Source: Ectocarpus siliculosus
Taxonomy: Eukaryota; Sar; Phaeophyceae; Ectocarpales; Ectocarpaceae
Direction: 5' to 3'
Length of the DNA stretch: 17,464 bases
NCBI GenBank assembly: GCA_000310025.1
Contig: FN649741.1
Location: forward strand, 2,557,064-2,574,527
Positions 9,656-17,464 of this stretch are shown piece after piece. A program made the translations under genes and the position numbers. How positions within the stretch are numbered: the first letter of the stretch is position 1; every line of letters starts with the position of its first letter. The notes beneath the pieces were generated by a model. The model searched no databases and was not told where the DNA came from. It saw only the letters and a program-made list of their open reading frames with translations.

Positions 9656-10108
9656 TTACGAATGGACCTTCAAATTGCGAGCGACGTTTGTCATGGGATG
9701 AAGGCAATACAATAATTCTTGTAGAAGGCACGCCCACCGGCCATCCATGTTGATGTCACCGGTCGCGACGAGGAGTGAATGATGTTACCCGTCCCTGCTG
9801 CGGGGCATGCTGTGCAATATATTTAATGGCATGCATGATGTTTCGCTCATTGTTGGGAGCCAGGTCTCGAACGCAGTCTGTGTGGCGAACCCATCCGCTG
9901 TCTTCAATATCCCGAAGAATTTCAGAGTCTGTTTCACTCCACGATACACTACTATTGCTGTATGCTAGAGATCGCTTTTAGCAGCTCCTTCTCGACAGGC
10001 GCTAGCCTGATTCACACGAAAAATAACCGTGACCGTCAAACCATCTACTTCGTGGTTGTTGGTGTTCTCGGTGAAGGCCATATATTCATCAAAGGGCGTG
10101 AAACAAAA
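9656..10108 (-). pseudogene. Possible decayed coding region, three segments in shifting frames
   Basis: Three consecutive minus-strand open segments read like ordinary protein, each in a different frame. They are 10108-9965 (47 codons, containing PFDEYMAFTENTNNHE and LTVTVIFRVNQ), 9962-9756 (68 codons, containing ETDSEILRDIEDSGWVRH and ERNIMHAIKYIAQHA) and 9784-9656 (containing LLVATGDINMDGRW). The first two nearly abut and the last two overlap by about 30 bp. This is what a gene broken by two small indels would look like. The GDINMDGRW string loosely resembles the GDFN block of endonuclease/exonuclease/phosphatase domains, but this is not enough to name a family. A chance origin remains possible. 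Confidence 0.22.
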
Positions 10109-10122
10109 CTAGTCTCCTAACG

Positions 10123-10691
10123 TTCCGTGGAAGCTTGACAAAAAGATTTCGTGAAAGCTGGGTGGACGCACGCATACGTTGGAGACAGATAGGCCAACCT
10201 TACCACCAAATGCCGGTGGTGCCGTCCAAATTTCTTCGTGGAACTTGCCAAGAGACAATGGCTCCTTTCCGTTCAAGTTGCAGCTCAACATGATCGACGT
10301 GCCAAGAATACCCAAACCCTCTCCATCCCACAGGCATGACTTCGTACAAGGTTGCTGTATCCCAGGACAGGTACGCAAGTTTTCATGGAAACTGATGCGC
10401 CTTTCGTTTCCGTGGAAGACGAATCGAAGAATCCCTTCGAAGCTGAGAAACATTTCGTGGAGGAAGTAGTGACTTTCACGGATGGAATCAGATTGGGTGT
10501 TGGTCATGGAAGCAATTAAGTGTGAATCGACTTTTTGACGCACTCAAGCAGAAGGCTTCCATGCCTCCCTTCCATGGAAGTGTCGCTTAATTCCCATGGA
10601 AGTTTGGCTTGGAGGAAGCTGAACACATTTGGCCTGGTCGATCCTGGTTGCCAGCTCCCCCCGGATGGAAGGGTCGCTTGGTTCCATGCAA
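10123..10691. repeat. Field of degenerate TTCCATGGAA palindromes
   Basis: About ten copies or near-copies of the palindrome TTCC[A/G]TGGAA occur in under 600 bp. They include 10123-10132, 10147-10156 (TTTCGTGAAA), 10234-10243, 10381-10390, 10408-10417, 10453-10462, 10570-10579 (the perfect TTCCATGGAA), 10592-10601 and 10682-10691. A longer unit (ATGGAAG, one base, GTCGCTT, two bases, TTCC) appears at about 10574-10594 and again at about 10665-10685. This looks like an eroded short-period satellite or a cluster of related elements, not a gene. Confidence 0.6.
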
Positions 10692-11854
10692 GGGAGCTGG
10701 ACAAATCGACTATCTCAGCAGTGTCGTGGCGAAATTTGACTCTGGCTGGCTGACTGACATCACCCACCGGCCAAGTGTGTTTTCGGCCAATCAGAATTTA
10801 TCCGGACCGATGTTGACCACGAGAACCTGCGCACACCGGTCTGCGACTTCTCCCCACAGCAGCAGCGGTTTCTTCGGCTTGGGTCAAAAGCGGAGCGTGG
10901 TTTCGGTGAAAACGCGCGTTTCCGCCTCTCGTACGCTACGGTCAGGCGGCATGAAAATGCTCCTCGGGGCTGCCTACAATGAGTTGTCCCGACATTTAAT
11001 GAGAAAAACTCCGAAAGTTTCAATCTTGAGGCCAGATTCAAACGTACAACCCAAATGTCCGAACTGCGTAGTTACCGCTGGACCACCAGCCACGTTTAGC
11101 TGTCGTAGTTTAACCAAACACACGCACAGCACATTCGTTTCAACCATATTCGTCCCCTCCAATTGCATCAACGCTTATTGCGTATCTGTTAAATGCGCAA
11201 AAGAAAAAGAAGCGAGACGCAATTTCTAGTAAACCCACATCGCTCTTCATTCCCGAACACGTTGACGATGCACATCGATGCTTGCAAAAATCCGAAACCA
11301 GTAGACTATAAAACCCCCAAGCAAGTCAATCGAATCCTGACACTTGGTCGTGGGGCTATCTCAGGCCATGTACAAGTATCTACAAGCCGCGAGTCGGCGC
11401 CCTCACATCTAGCTCGCCTGCAAAGCACGTGCGCTTAGGGGGAATCTGAGGGCATGCCCGAAAACCCAATGGCAACGTAATCACACTTCGTCCGCGAAAA
11501 CAAAACTACCGCGAGAGGACCTCCGCCGCTGGTGGTGCCTTTTGGGCCATTCCAACATCCTTAACCCCCATACCGCCCTTTCGTGGGGGTTGATACATAC
11601 AAGCCACGCCGCGGCTGTTGTGCAACTTCACTGCCGCCAGCTTCAGGTACATGGCCCCCTTGCTTGGTTAAAAAAGACGGTCTCTCGTGCGCAACCTAAT
11701 GCTTCAGCGGAACACGACACTACCTACCCCCTGCACATCTCGACATGACACAAACACTTCCCAAACGACAAGCGCACAATCCCGATGTGGGCAAAAGACA
11801 CAACAACAACCCACCGCACACCGGATAAAAACTCGACGGTGTTTCACACGCACA
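10692..11854. other. 3' flank of the PPPDE gene, no gene seen
   Basis: A 206-codon plus-strand frame (10609-11229) crosses the palindrome field. It is Ser/Arg/Thr-rich with no motif and is judged non-coding. The 3' UTR of the minus-strand PPPDE gene should lie just below 11855. No canonical AATAAA was found close to its stop on that strand. Confidence 0.35.
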
Positions 11855-12043
11855 TCATTTCGCGCCTCCTGCACCTCCTCGCCCCCCACCACCTGAGCTT
11901 TTGTTCGTCCGCATCTTGGACAAGAGATCTCGTTGCTTCTGCGTCAGCTCTTTCCGATCCCTCGATGGCGGAGCACTTGCAGTGGCTGAGGACGCCGCTG
12001 TCCCTGCGCCTCCTTTTTTATCATTGGCACCTTCTTTCTTGGA
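11855..12043 (-). other. PPPDE gene, exon 4 (C-terminal tail and stop)
   Basis: This exon encodes residues 138-199 and TGA. The content is SKKEGANDKKGG, an Ala/Ser/Pro linker, RDRKELTQKQRDLLSKMR and a Gly-rich end. The acceptor is TTTTTCATAAG|TCCAAG, and the phase matches exon 3. The tail lies outside the catalytic domain and is likely flexible. Confidence 0.75.
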
Positions 12044-13884
12044 CTTATGAAAAATAGAGGATTTAGATCATGACACGAACACGGGGCGCGGGTGAGAGGG
12101 CGGGGCGAAGAAAGGGCGGTGAGCACCGTCCAGCGACCAGCAACAGTTTACCAACCTGTGGGTGGGACCCCAAGATGTAGGTGGGTAGCAGAGGCGACCG
12201 GCTTCCTTACCACCCCTCCAGTGCTGCAATGTCTTCTCCCATGCCACACCAAGCGACAGGGCCTCGCTGTTGTTTTCGGCCACCAATATCCCGCATGCAC
12301 CATGATCATTGTGTTCAGCGTCCGCGGAGGCTGACACGCAAGACACACAGCGTCTGCTACAGACTCTGCCGAGAAGGCCACAAACCTCTCCTAGACCCGC
12401 CCAAGTCGCGATGGTGGCCGCGCGGTTGACCCAAGGCGGGATCCTTTTCCCGGTAAGGGCGAAGGCGAGCTCGTCGCAGAAGTGGTTGCAGTTGTTGCGG
12501 ATGACGTCGTATTCTCCCTCCGCGAATCCCTCCGCCTTGAGGCCGTTGAGGATGCGCCGCACGTCTGGCATGGTCCCGATGAAGTCTCCCAGCACCTGTT
12601 TCGCATGCGGTCAAATATGTTGTACGGTTTTTTTCCGTTTGGGTCCGTTGGTCGAGGAGACGGGGAGCGTATTCGACGCGTACCTTATCGCAATATTTGG
12701 AATAAAATTATCTGCCGAGACGCCATATGCATCGACATGGAGGGTTGTGTGCATGCCCAACCGTGGGGGGAGGAAAACTGAACCGGCTGCGTAGTTTCTG
12801 CCGCGGTACGGGGATCGGTCTTTCCAAACTAAGGCTGCGCAAAACTACCCACCTATTAATACGCACGTGGTTGACGAGTTAGGCGCGTCGACTAGAGCGC
12901 AGCGGCCATCTAGTTGCCGGCAGGTTGCGGGTCATCGCACAGATCGGGTTCATCGCACAGGGATGCGAATAAAAAAACACAATTCACACCACGTGAAATA
13001 TTTCGATTTCCCCACAGGTGCCGGGGACCCGCAACCTGCCGGCTTTGCGACGCAATTGTCGCCGTGCTGGTACACTATTGCCAGGCGCAAGGTGCTGGAG
13101 AGATCGGAAACTCAAGCTCACACCTCGAAACGACTGCATGATACCAGCTTTCATGCGCCCGAAATGAGGAAAGGAAACTACCAAGTATCGCTTGCTCCTG
13201 TCGTTCAGCCGACCGCTCCAAGGTACGTATCTACAAGATCGTGCGCATCGGGCTACAAGCGGAATTCCCGATACGTGAAAACATGAAGCTCTCGATGTAC
13301 CTCTGCAGCATTCCAGCACGCGAAATAATCAGCGACGCCTTTCTCTTTCATAGGAAGGTGGTGCTGAGCGCACGTTGTGCTCGTAGTATACTCTCCCCAT
13401 CTCAACCCTTCTCAAAACCCAGTTAGTAACAGGCTATTGGTCCAGACAAAAAATCAACGAGGCCTCTCCGCGCCCGCGTTTGGTCGGGGAGCACACCGCG
13501 GCGTTTCTCACCAACAGCGAAAAAAACGCCGCAAAACATGCCGCACACAAAATAAAATCAATCAATCCGCCTGCCTCGGTGGTCTTGAACGAGACGCCGT
13601 CCCCTGCGATCTGGCGAGGCGGGTGTTGCGCGACCCCGGCCTCGCTGAACGTGTATTCGACCCCGCCGATCTCCAGCCCGCTGTGGTACGCCCCCAGCCC
13701 AATGTGCTGCAGCCACGAGTTCGACTCGTGAAGGTCGTACACCTGTTTCGTGGGAGAAAAAAAAACAGCGCGGGGTACTTTCCGTTTTTTTTCTTGACTG
13801 GGCGCGGTGGTTCAAAGGGCGCGACGCGTCATCATCAATCGAGAAACGCACCGATCGCCGCGGGAGAGACGCGATGCAACCCAT
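11855..13884 (-). CDS. PPPDE/DeSI-like cysteine isopeptidase, four exons
   Basis: Exons 13884-13852 (tentative), 13742-13575, 12595-12386 and 12043-11855 join in phase 0 throughout to give 199 residues and a TGA stop. The protein carries the PPPDE (Peptidase C97) signature: VYDLHESN, then GLGAYHSGLEIGGVEYTFSE with the catalytic His (H31), then YDVIRNNCNHFCDELAFALT with the catalytic Cys (C103), then GKRIPPWVNR. Family members form a permuted papain fold with a His-Cys dyad. Characterised animal homologues (DESI1/2) remove SUMO or act as deubiquitinase/thioesterase enzymes. Which substrate this one uses cannot be read from sequence. The start MGCIAS fits N-myristoylation (Gly2, Ser6) with a palmitoylatable Cys3, suggesting membrane attachment. 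The tail (about 138-199) is Lys-rich, then carries a helix ELTQKQRDLLSKMRTN, then Gly-rich residues. Introns are 109, 979 and 342 bp, and intron 2 appears to be GC-AG. The core assignment is strong and exon 1 is the weak point. Confidence 0.87.
12386..12595 (-). other. PPPDE gene, exon 3 (catalytic Cys)
   Basis: This exon encodes residues 68-137 (70 codons): VLGDFIGTMPDVRRIL, then the NNCNHFCDELA catalytic-cysteine block, then IPPWVNRAA. The acceptor is TGCGAAACAG|GTGCTG and the donor is GGAGAG|GTTTGT. Reading through the donor leaves the domain and becomes low-quality sequence. Confidence 0.87.
12916..13043. mobile_element. MITE-like element with 18-bp perfect inverted repeats
   Basis: GCCGGCAGGTTGCGGGTC (12916-12933) is exactly inverted at 13026-13043, enclosing 92 bp, all within intron 2 of the PPPDE gene. 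Inside, TCATCGCACAG occurs twice in tandem (12932-12942 and 12950-12960). No target-site duplication was recognised. It may be a small non-autonomous transposon or a structural hairpin in the pre-mRNA. Confidence 0.6.
13575..13742 (-). other. PPPDE gene, exon 2 (catalytic His)
   Basis: This exon encodes residues 12-67 (56 codons, phase 0 at both ends), including AYHSGLE with the catalytic histidine and the GDGVSFKTTE segment. The acceptor is CACGAAACAG|GTGTAC after a T9 tract. The best family-consistent end is ACCGAG|GCAGGC, a GC donor. No GT near this point preserves the domain. Confidence 0.83.
13852..13884 (-). other. PPPDE gene, exon 1 (tentative)
   Basis: The exon encodes MGCIASLPRRS in 11 codons, with donor GATCG|GTGCGT. 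It was chosen because its phase fits exon 2 and its MGxxxS start matches N-myristoylated proteins. It leaves out the short beta-strand that usually precedes VYDL in the family, so an extra micro-exon or another first exon is possible. Confidence 0.45.
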
Positions 13885-14807
13885 GTGTTGGACGGTATTG
13901 AAGTGTAAAGCGAAGCCCTACAGGACGCCGCGGCCGGATGACCGCATCTCAAGCGTTGCATGTGGCAGCGTGTGACTGGTTATACGTTCGTTCGCTGCTC
14001 TCGTGACAACCAAATCAGCACTATTGTGGGGGACATCACTGCTATGTTGTGGCTCTAGTACTGGCAAACGGCAAACGGACTTCGGTTATAGCAGTACACT
14101 TGGAAGTCATGTACGTATGTATGTACGTACTTTCATGATTTGTTCCCTTCTACAGCAGTATCAATCACGAGTGATTTTCTACGATCAAGATGCTGCATGG
14201 GTGTGTGCACCACGACCCCAACCTGACTTGCTCCGACATCAAAGTATGTATACTCGTTTGCAGGGTGTGCGCGTCTAGTTCCTCACGTGATACCACATGC
14301 ATTCCCGTACAAGACAGCACAGTCATCATCCTGAGACGGAGAGGCCTGGAGGCTGGAAATGCGGCGTAATTAACTATTCAGCGGCGTCGGAGCAACTAAG
14401 TCTTGACACACTGATACAAAACCCCAAGGGTACGCTCTCATAGAACCAATCAAGAAGAGAGGGAATTGAAAGTGAAACAACGTGCACACCAGCAGAGCAC
14501 CTACGCATCAAGAGGCTGGAATTCTGCGTAGATAATGCCACTGCTCCCTCGCACTCCGAAGCGAGCAACCGGACGAAACAGGCTGACACACGCTCGCGCT
14601 GCACAGAACCAGCGTGCGTGTCTCTTACTTACGGCAAGACAGCTCACATTCAACTGGACCGGCCGCACCCCTGAGCTCATGTTGAAATGTGGGGTTCAAG
14701 GATGTACCCGAGCACCCAGAGGCAAGCACGCCACGCAAGAGAGACACAGGAGCACTACAACAGCAGTACAAGGAGCATCATCATCAGTCATTGAAGTTTT
14801 CTTGTTC
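13885..14807. other. 5' flank of the PPPDE gene, no gene seen
   Basis: This stretch should contain the promoter and 5' UTR of the minus-strand PPPDE gene. No core promoter element was identified. A small hairpin, GTACGTA-6-TACGTAC, lies at 14111-14130. Open frames here look like chance frames. Confidence 0.35.
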
Positions 14808-14881
14808 TTGGAGGGGGGTCGTAAAATCGAAGAGAATAAACGGATTTGGAGGGGGGTCGTAAAATCGAAGAGAATAAACGG
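14808..14881 (+). repeat. Two-copy tandem repeat, 38-bp period
   Basis: A 36-bp unit beginning TTGGAGGGGGGTCGTAAAA and ending AATAAACGG occurs at 14808-14843 and again at 14846-14881 with no mismatch seen, separated by two bases. The perfect match implies a recent duplication or an assembly slip. Confidence 0.92.
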
Positions 14882-16198
14882 CCCCCCCGCCACGTCTTTG
14901 ACATAAAACACATTTTCATGTGCATGATGATGTCTCTTATGTCTCTTTCAGCTTCTTTCACGCCCTCTCTCTCGAGACGTGGTATTTAGGCTGAGGTGAT
15001 GGGTCTGTTCGGGGCAGAAAAAACTTGGAAGCTTAGCAGAATGATGGCACCTAGCGCGGATCGTGATTTCTTGCCCACTGAAACTACAATTGAATATGCA
15101 TGTGCGTCGAAGATGCACGGTTCAAGCGGTACCATGAAGTACTAATTCCAGCAGTAGTATGATGTACCGCATCTCTCATCCATCATTCATTTGCCTCCCG
15201 TACCCGCAATAATACAGGACGATCACGGGGGTTCTCTACTGTTTGCTGAAAGCTGCACGGGGGGCACGGCTTGACCGCTCTACATTCATTCTTGCATGGG
15301 TCGGGATGACGACGGAACGACATACTCCACACACATACATGCTTTTCGGTTGTTCTCGCAGTAGTACTGCTGTACCGTGCACCTTCAAAGCAACAGACGA
15401 GACGGTCCCGGTATCGGGCGGTACGAAAACATTCGTTCGACCATCTCTTTCGCCCGTACATGTTGTCCCTTTTGCGACGTGCTCGAGTATTTCCTTTATC
15501 ATGTCGACCACCGTAGATAAAAAAAAACGGGGCCAGCCGCCAAAAGGCGAAAAACTACGCAGCAACTAGCAACCTCTCCTCCAATTACGTCGCTTGCGTG
15601 ACACATGCGTCCAACCATCCATCCACCCCACCCCACCCTAAGGTTTCTTGCCCCTCTACAAGAAGAGTGGGCGAACAAGGGGCAGAACCATCGAAGGCCA
15701 AAACATCATACCACAAGGCAGGCACGCGATTCCTTGCCAATTGTACGATTTCCCTTCCGGTCACACACATCCTTCCTCCCAGGGATCTCCTACCGCCATA
15801 CACTACGGGCCCGCAGGAAAGAAAAGTTTGGTGAACAAACAAGAGGGTCACATTTTCACGAAAAAATAGAAAAATGGGTTGAAATACACACCTCTGCGGT
15901 GGATCCTTACACTAACATACTCTTCCCAACAACCATATCCTCGACAATCAAACGAAATAAGAAACTGAGCCTCGACCCGTTTCTTGATCTCCGGGCCGCA
16001 ACGTGGCAGGTTGGACCTCAAAATGTACCAGGTCAATCTGTCCGATCTTGTGAAGTCGCCCCTTCGTGGATATCAAAGAACCCCTCGCTTGAGGACAATA
16101 GCTGCGGAACGCTACTAGTGCCGTACAGTAGTACATGACATGTTGCAGTTGACCACCACTTCTCTTGCCGATGCACAGCTCTTTAGCTCAGAGAGCTT
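14882..16198. other. No confident gene
   Basis: The largest open frame is 15605-16138 on the plus strand (177 codons, Arg/Ser/Pro-rich, no motif). Opposed frames of about 108 codons lie at 15236-15569. The minus-strand one reads as plausible protein (for example MIKEILEHVAKG), but no splice context or family supports it. Confidence 0.3.
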
Positions 16199-16447
16199 TC
16201 AATTGAAAACGCGCCAACCACGCGAACGAACGCATTTGGAACAAGAGATGTGAATGCTGTAAGTGAGCTCGCCGTCTCGCGCTGAGGCGGACAACAGCAG
16301 TTCAAGAATATGACGGGGAAAGCGGATGGCCGCATGTAGCAGTGTCCGGCCCAAGGCACAATATCTAGTTCGGTACACAACCTTAGTCTTGCCACCAACC
16401 TCGTCAACCCCTGCCGGAAGCTCCCCATCGTGGTCTTCTCCTAACAC
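16199..16447 (-). CDS. Ankyrin-repeat-like open frame, possible terminal exon
   Basis: The minus-strand frame contains LGRTLLHAAIRFPRHILELLLSASARDG (16354-16271), split here as LGRTLLHAAI and FPRHILELLLSA for reading. It matches the ankyrin pattern G-x-T-P-L-H-x-A followed by a hydrophobic helix ending in LLL, with one residue missing between the helices. The frame ends at a TGA at 16199-16201. A candidate upstream exon begins at 16651 after a good pyrimidine-rich acceptor (TTACTCTTGTGCAG) and reads EVLLSAASQQRRARS, echoing the LLLSA end of a repeat. A single repeat is weak evidence. It could be the end of an ankyrin gene, a fragment or chance. Confidence 0.3.
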   Translation of the reverse strand: MLGEDHDGELPAGVDEVGGKTKVVYRTRYCALGRTLLHAAIRFPRHILELLLSASARDGELTYSIHISCSKCVRSRGWRVFN

Positions 16448-16657
16448 CTATCCGCTAAACGGACAAAAAAAGTCCCTGGCCTCAAACAAACACGATCCGA
16501 GTACACACAGACGAAACAGAAACGTCGACTCGTGACCCCACACCATAATGGAAGAACACCGGCGTAGGTCTATGTCAGCAAAAACAACCTCTGGTTTACA
16601 AGCACGAGAACGGGCGCGCCTTTGCTGCGACGCCGCTGACAGAAGGACTTCCTGCAC

Positions 16658-17279
16658 AAGAGTAACAGGTCGAATTTACAAGGCAGATTGAAGGCTTTCT
16701 TGGGGTCTCATTTCAACTGCTTGCCGAACATTGACTCACGAGAAAACGAGACACCTAGCTTTCGCCCACACTCGGTAGTACCCGACAAAAGGGCTCGGCC
16801 AAAGATAAGCGGGCGACGCTCCATGGACCCCATCCCCCACATTCCATGCTTCACCAAGACCCCCAGCCCCTCACCACACGGGCCGTATCGTTTTCGATCG
16901 CATCACATCGGCCGGGAGTGAGAAAAACAAAACATGCACACAACCCGAGACGCATGGGGAGAAGCCACAGGTAACCTCCACGATTCACAAAACATCGCAC
17001 AACAACAGAAAACGTAAATATTATTTAACACAAGACAATAATGACGGTATCAACACGACCATAAAAAAAACTCCCACCACCGACACCAACAACAGCAGTG
17101 CAATAGCCCACGTAACCAACTACCTACCATTTATCGCCAGACGCCGTCGACAACGGCTGCTTCTTCTCACAACGAGCGCCGCAAAACGCCTACCACTAAC
17201 GAAGGCCTGAAACGAAAGGAAGCAAGGATAGCGCGGTCCGGTGATTCTAAATAATCGTTTGTGCAGGAGTCACCACCCG
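16658..17279. other. No confident gene
   Basis: One possible minus-strand exon (about 17211 down to 17127) lies between a TTTCGTTTCAG acceptor and an AAATG|GTAGGT donor, with a single open frame beginning AFVSGRRFAAL. It could belong to the ankyrin-like unit but has no recognisable motif. Confidence 0.25.
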
Positions 17280-17464
17280 CCCCCCCCCCCCCCCCCCCGG
17301 GCCCGGGGAATTTAACCCCTTTTGGACCCCCCCGGGCACCCCCAGCCCCCTGTTGAAACCCCCCGGGTTTGGAACCACCCTCCCCGTCTGGGGGGCGGGG
17401 CCCCCCCCCCTCCCCTTTCGGCCCCCCGCGCGGCCGGCCCGGGAAAAAAAATTTCCCGTTTCCC
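17280..17464. other. Low-quality, homopolymer-rich contig end
   Basis: Nineteen consecutive C (17280-17298) are followed by about 165 bp made almost only of runs such as GGGG, CCCCCC, AAAAAAAA and TTTT, abruptly unlike the preceding sequence. This is typical of over-called bases at the tail of a read or contig. It should not be annotated biologically. Confidence 0.75.

Noticed and set aside
10609-11229. 206-codon plus-strand frame
   Set aside because: It starts in the palindrome array, has low-complexity Ser/Thr/Arg composition and shows no motif.
12911-13050. microRNA precursor in the PPPDE intron
   Set aside because: The stem is only 18 bp with a 92-nt loop and no extended imperfect pairing, so a MITE-like origin is simpler.
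14535-14906. Cys-containing KCGVQGCTRAPRGKH that could suggest a zinc-binding repeat
   Set aside because: Only one copy occurs with too few ligands, and the frame runs into the tandem repeat at 14808-14881.
15494-15567. KKKRGQPPKGEK at the end of a plus-strand frame, resembling an AT-hook
   Set aside because: The core RGRP is not present, the residues come from an A-rich tract and the host frame has no other support.

Overview
The window looks like nuclear DNA of an intron-rich eukaryote. No operons, Shine-Dalgarno-led genes or long uninterrupted genes are seen. Two genes could be rebuilt exon by exon on the minus strand. Their short exons (33-213 bp) are joined across introns of about 0.1-1.4 kb, with GT-AG borders except one GC-AG. 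This architecture, the mid-range base composition, the alanine/glycine-rich and acidic low-complexity protein stretches, and the low gene density fit a stramenopile, most likely a brown alga of the Ectocarpus type. That assignment is inference.

Layout. (1) Positions 1-5137, minus strand: a six-exon gene for a DUF924-family protein (TPR-like helical fold, biochemical role unknown). The start codon is at 5137 and the 3' end runs off the left edge. Its first intron contains an unexplained 236-codon open frame on the opposite strand (4139-4849). (2) Positions 5138-11854: a 6.7-kb stretch with no confident gene. It holds an unexplained pair of opposed open frames (6428-6900) beside a diverged 50-bp duplication, an AT-rich cluster of small palindromes with an (ATGC)6 microsatellite (7784-8288), a tRNA-like/SINE-like motif (8369-8474), a possible decayed coding region in shifting frames (9656-10108), and a field of degenerate TTCCATGGAA palindromes (10123-10691). 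(3) Positions 11855-13884, minus strand: a four-exon gene for a PPPDE/DeSI-type cysteine isopeptidase. The catalytic His and Cys are both visible, there is a possible MGCxxS lipidation start, one intron appears to be GC-AG, and a MITE-like 18-bp perfect inverted repeat lies inside intron 2. (4) Positions 13885-17279: mostly featureless, with a 38-bp-period tandem duplication (14808-14881) and an ankyrin-like open frame on the minus strand (16199-16447). (5) Positions 17280-17464: a homopolymer-ridden tail that looks like low-quality contig-end sequence.

The two real genes are about 6.7 kb apart on the same strand and show no sign of working together. Both annotations rest on family motifs and on splice phases that match at every junction. 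No transcript or database evidence was available. No clearly novel system was found. The best leads are the GC-AG intron, the intronic inverted repeat, the nested antisense ORF and the decayed coding region.
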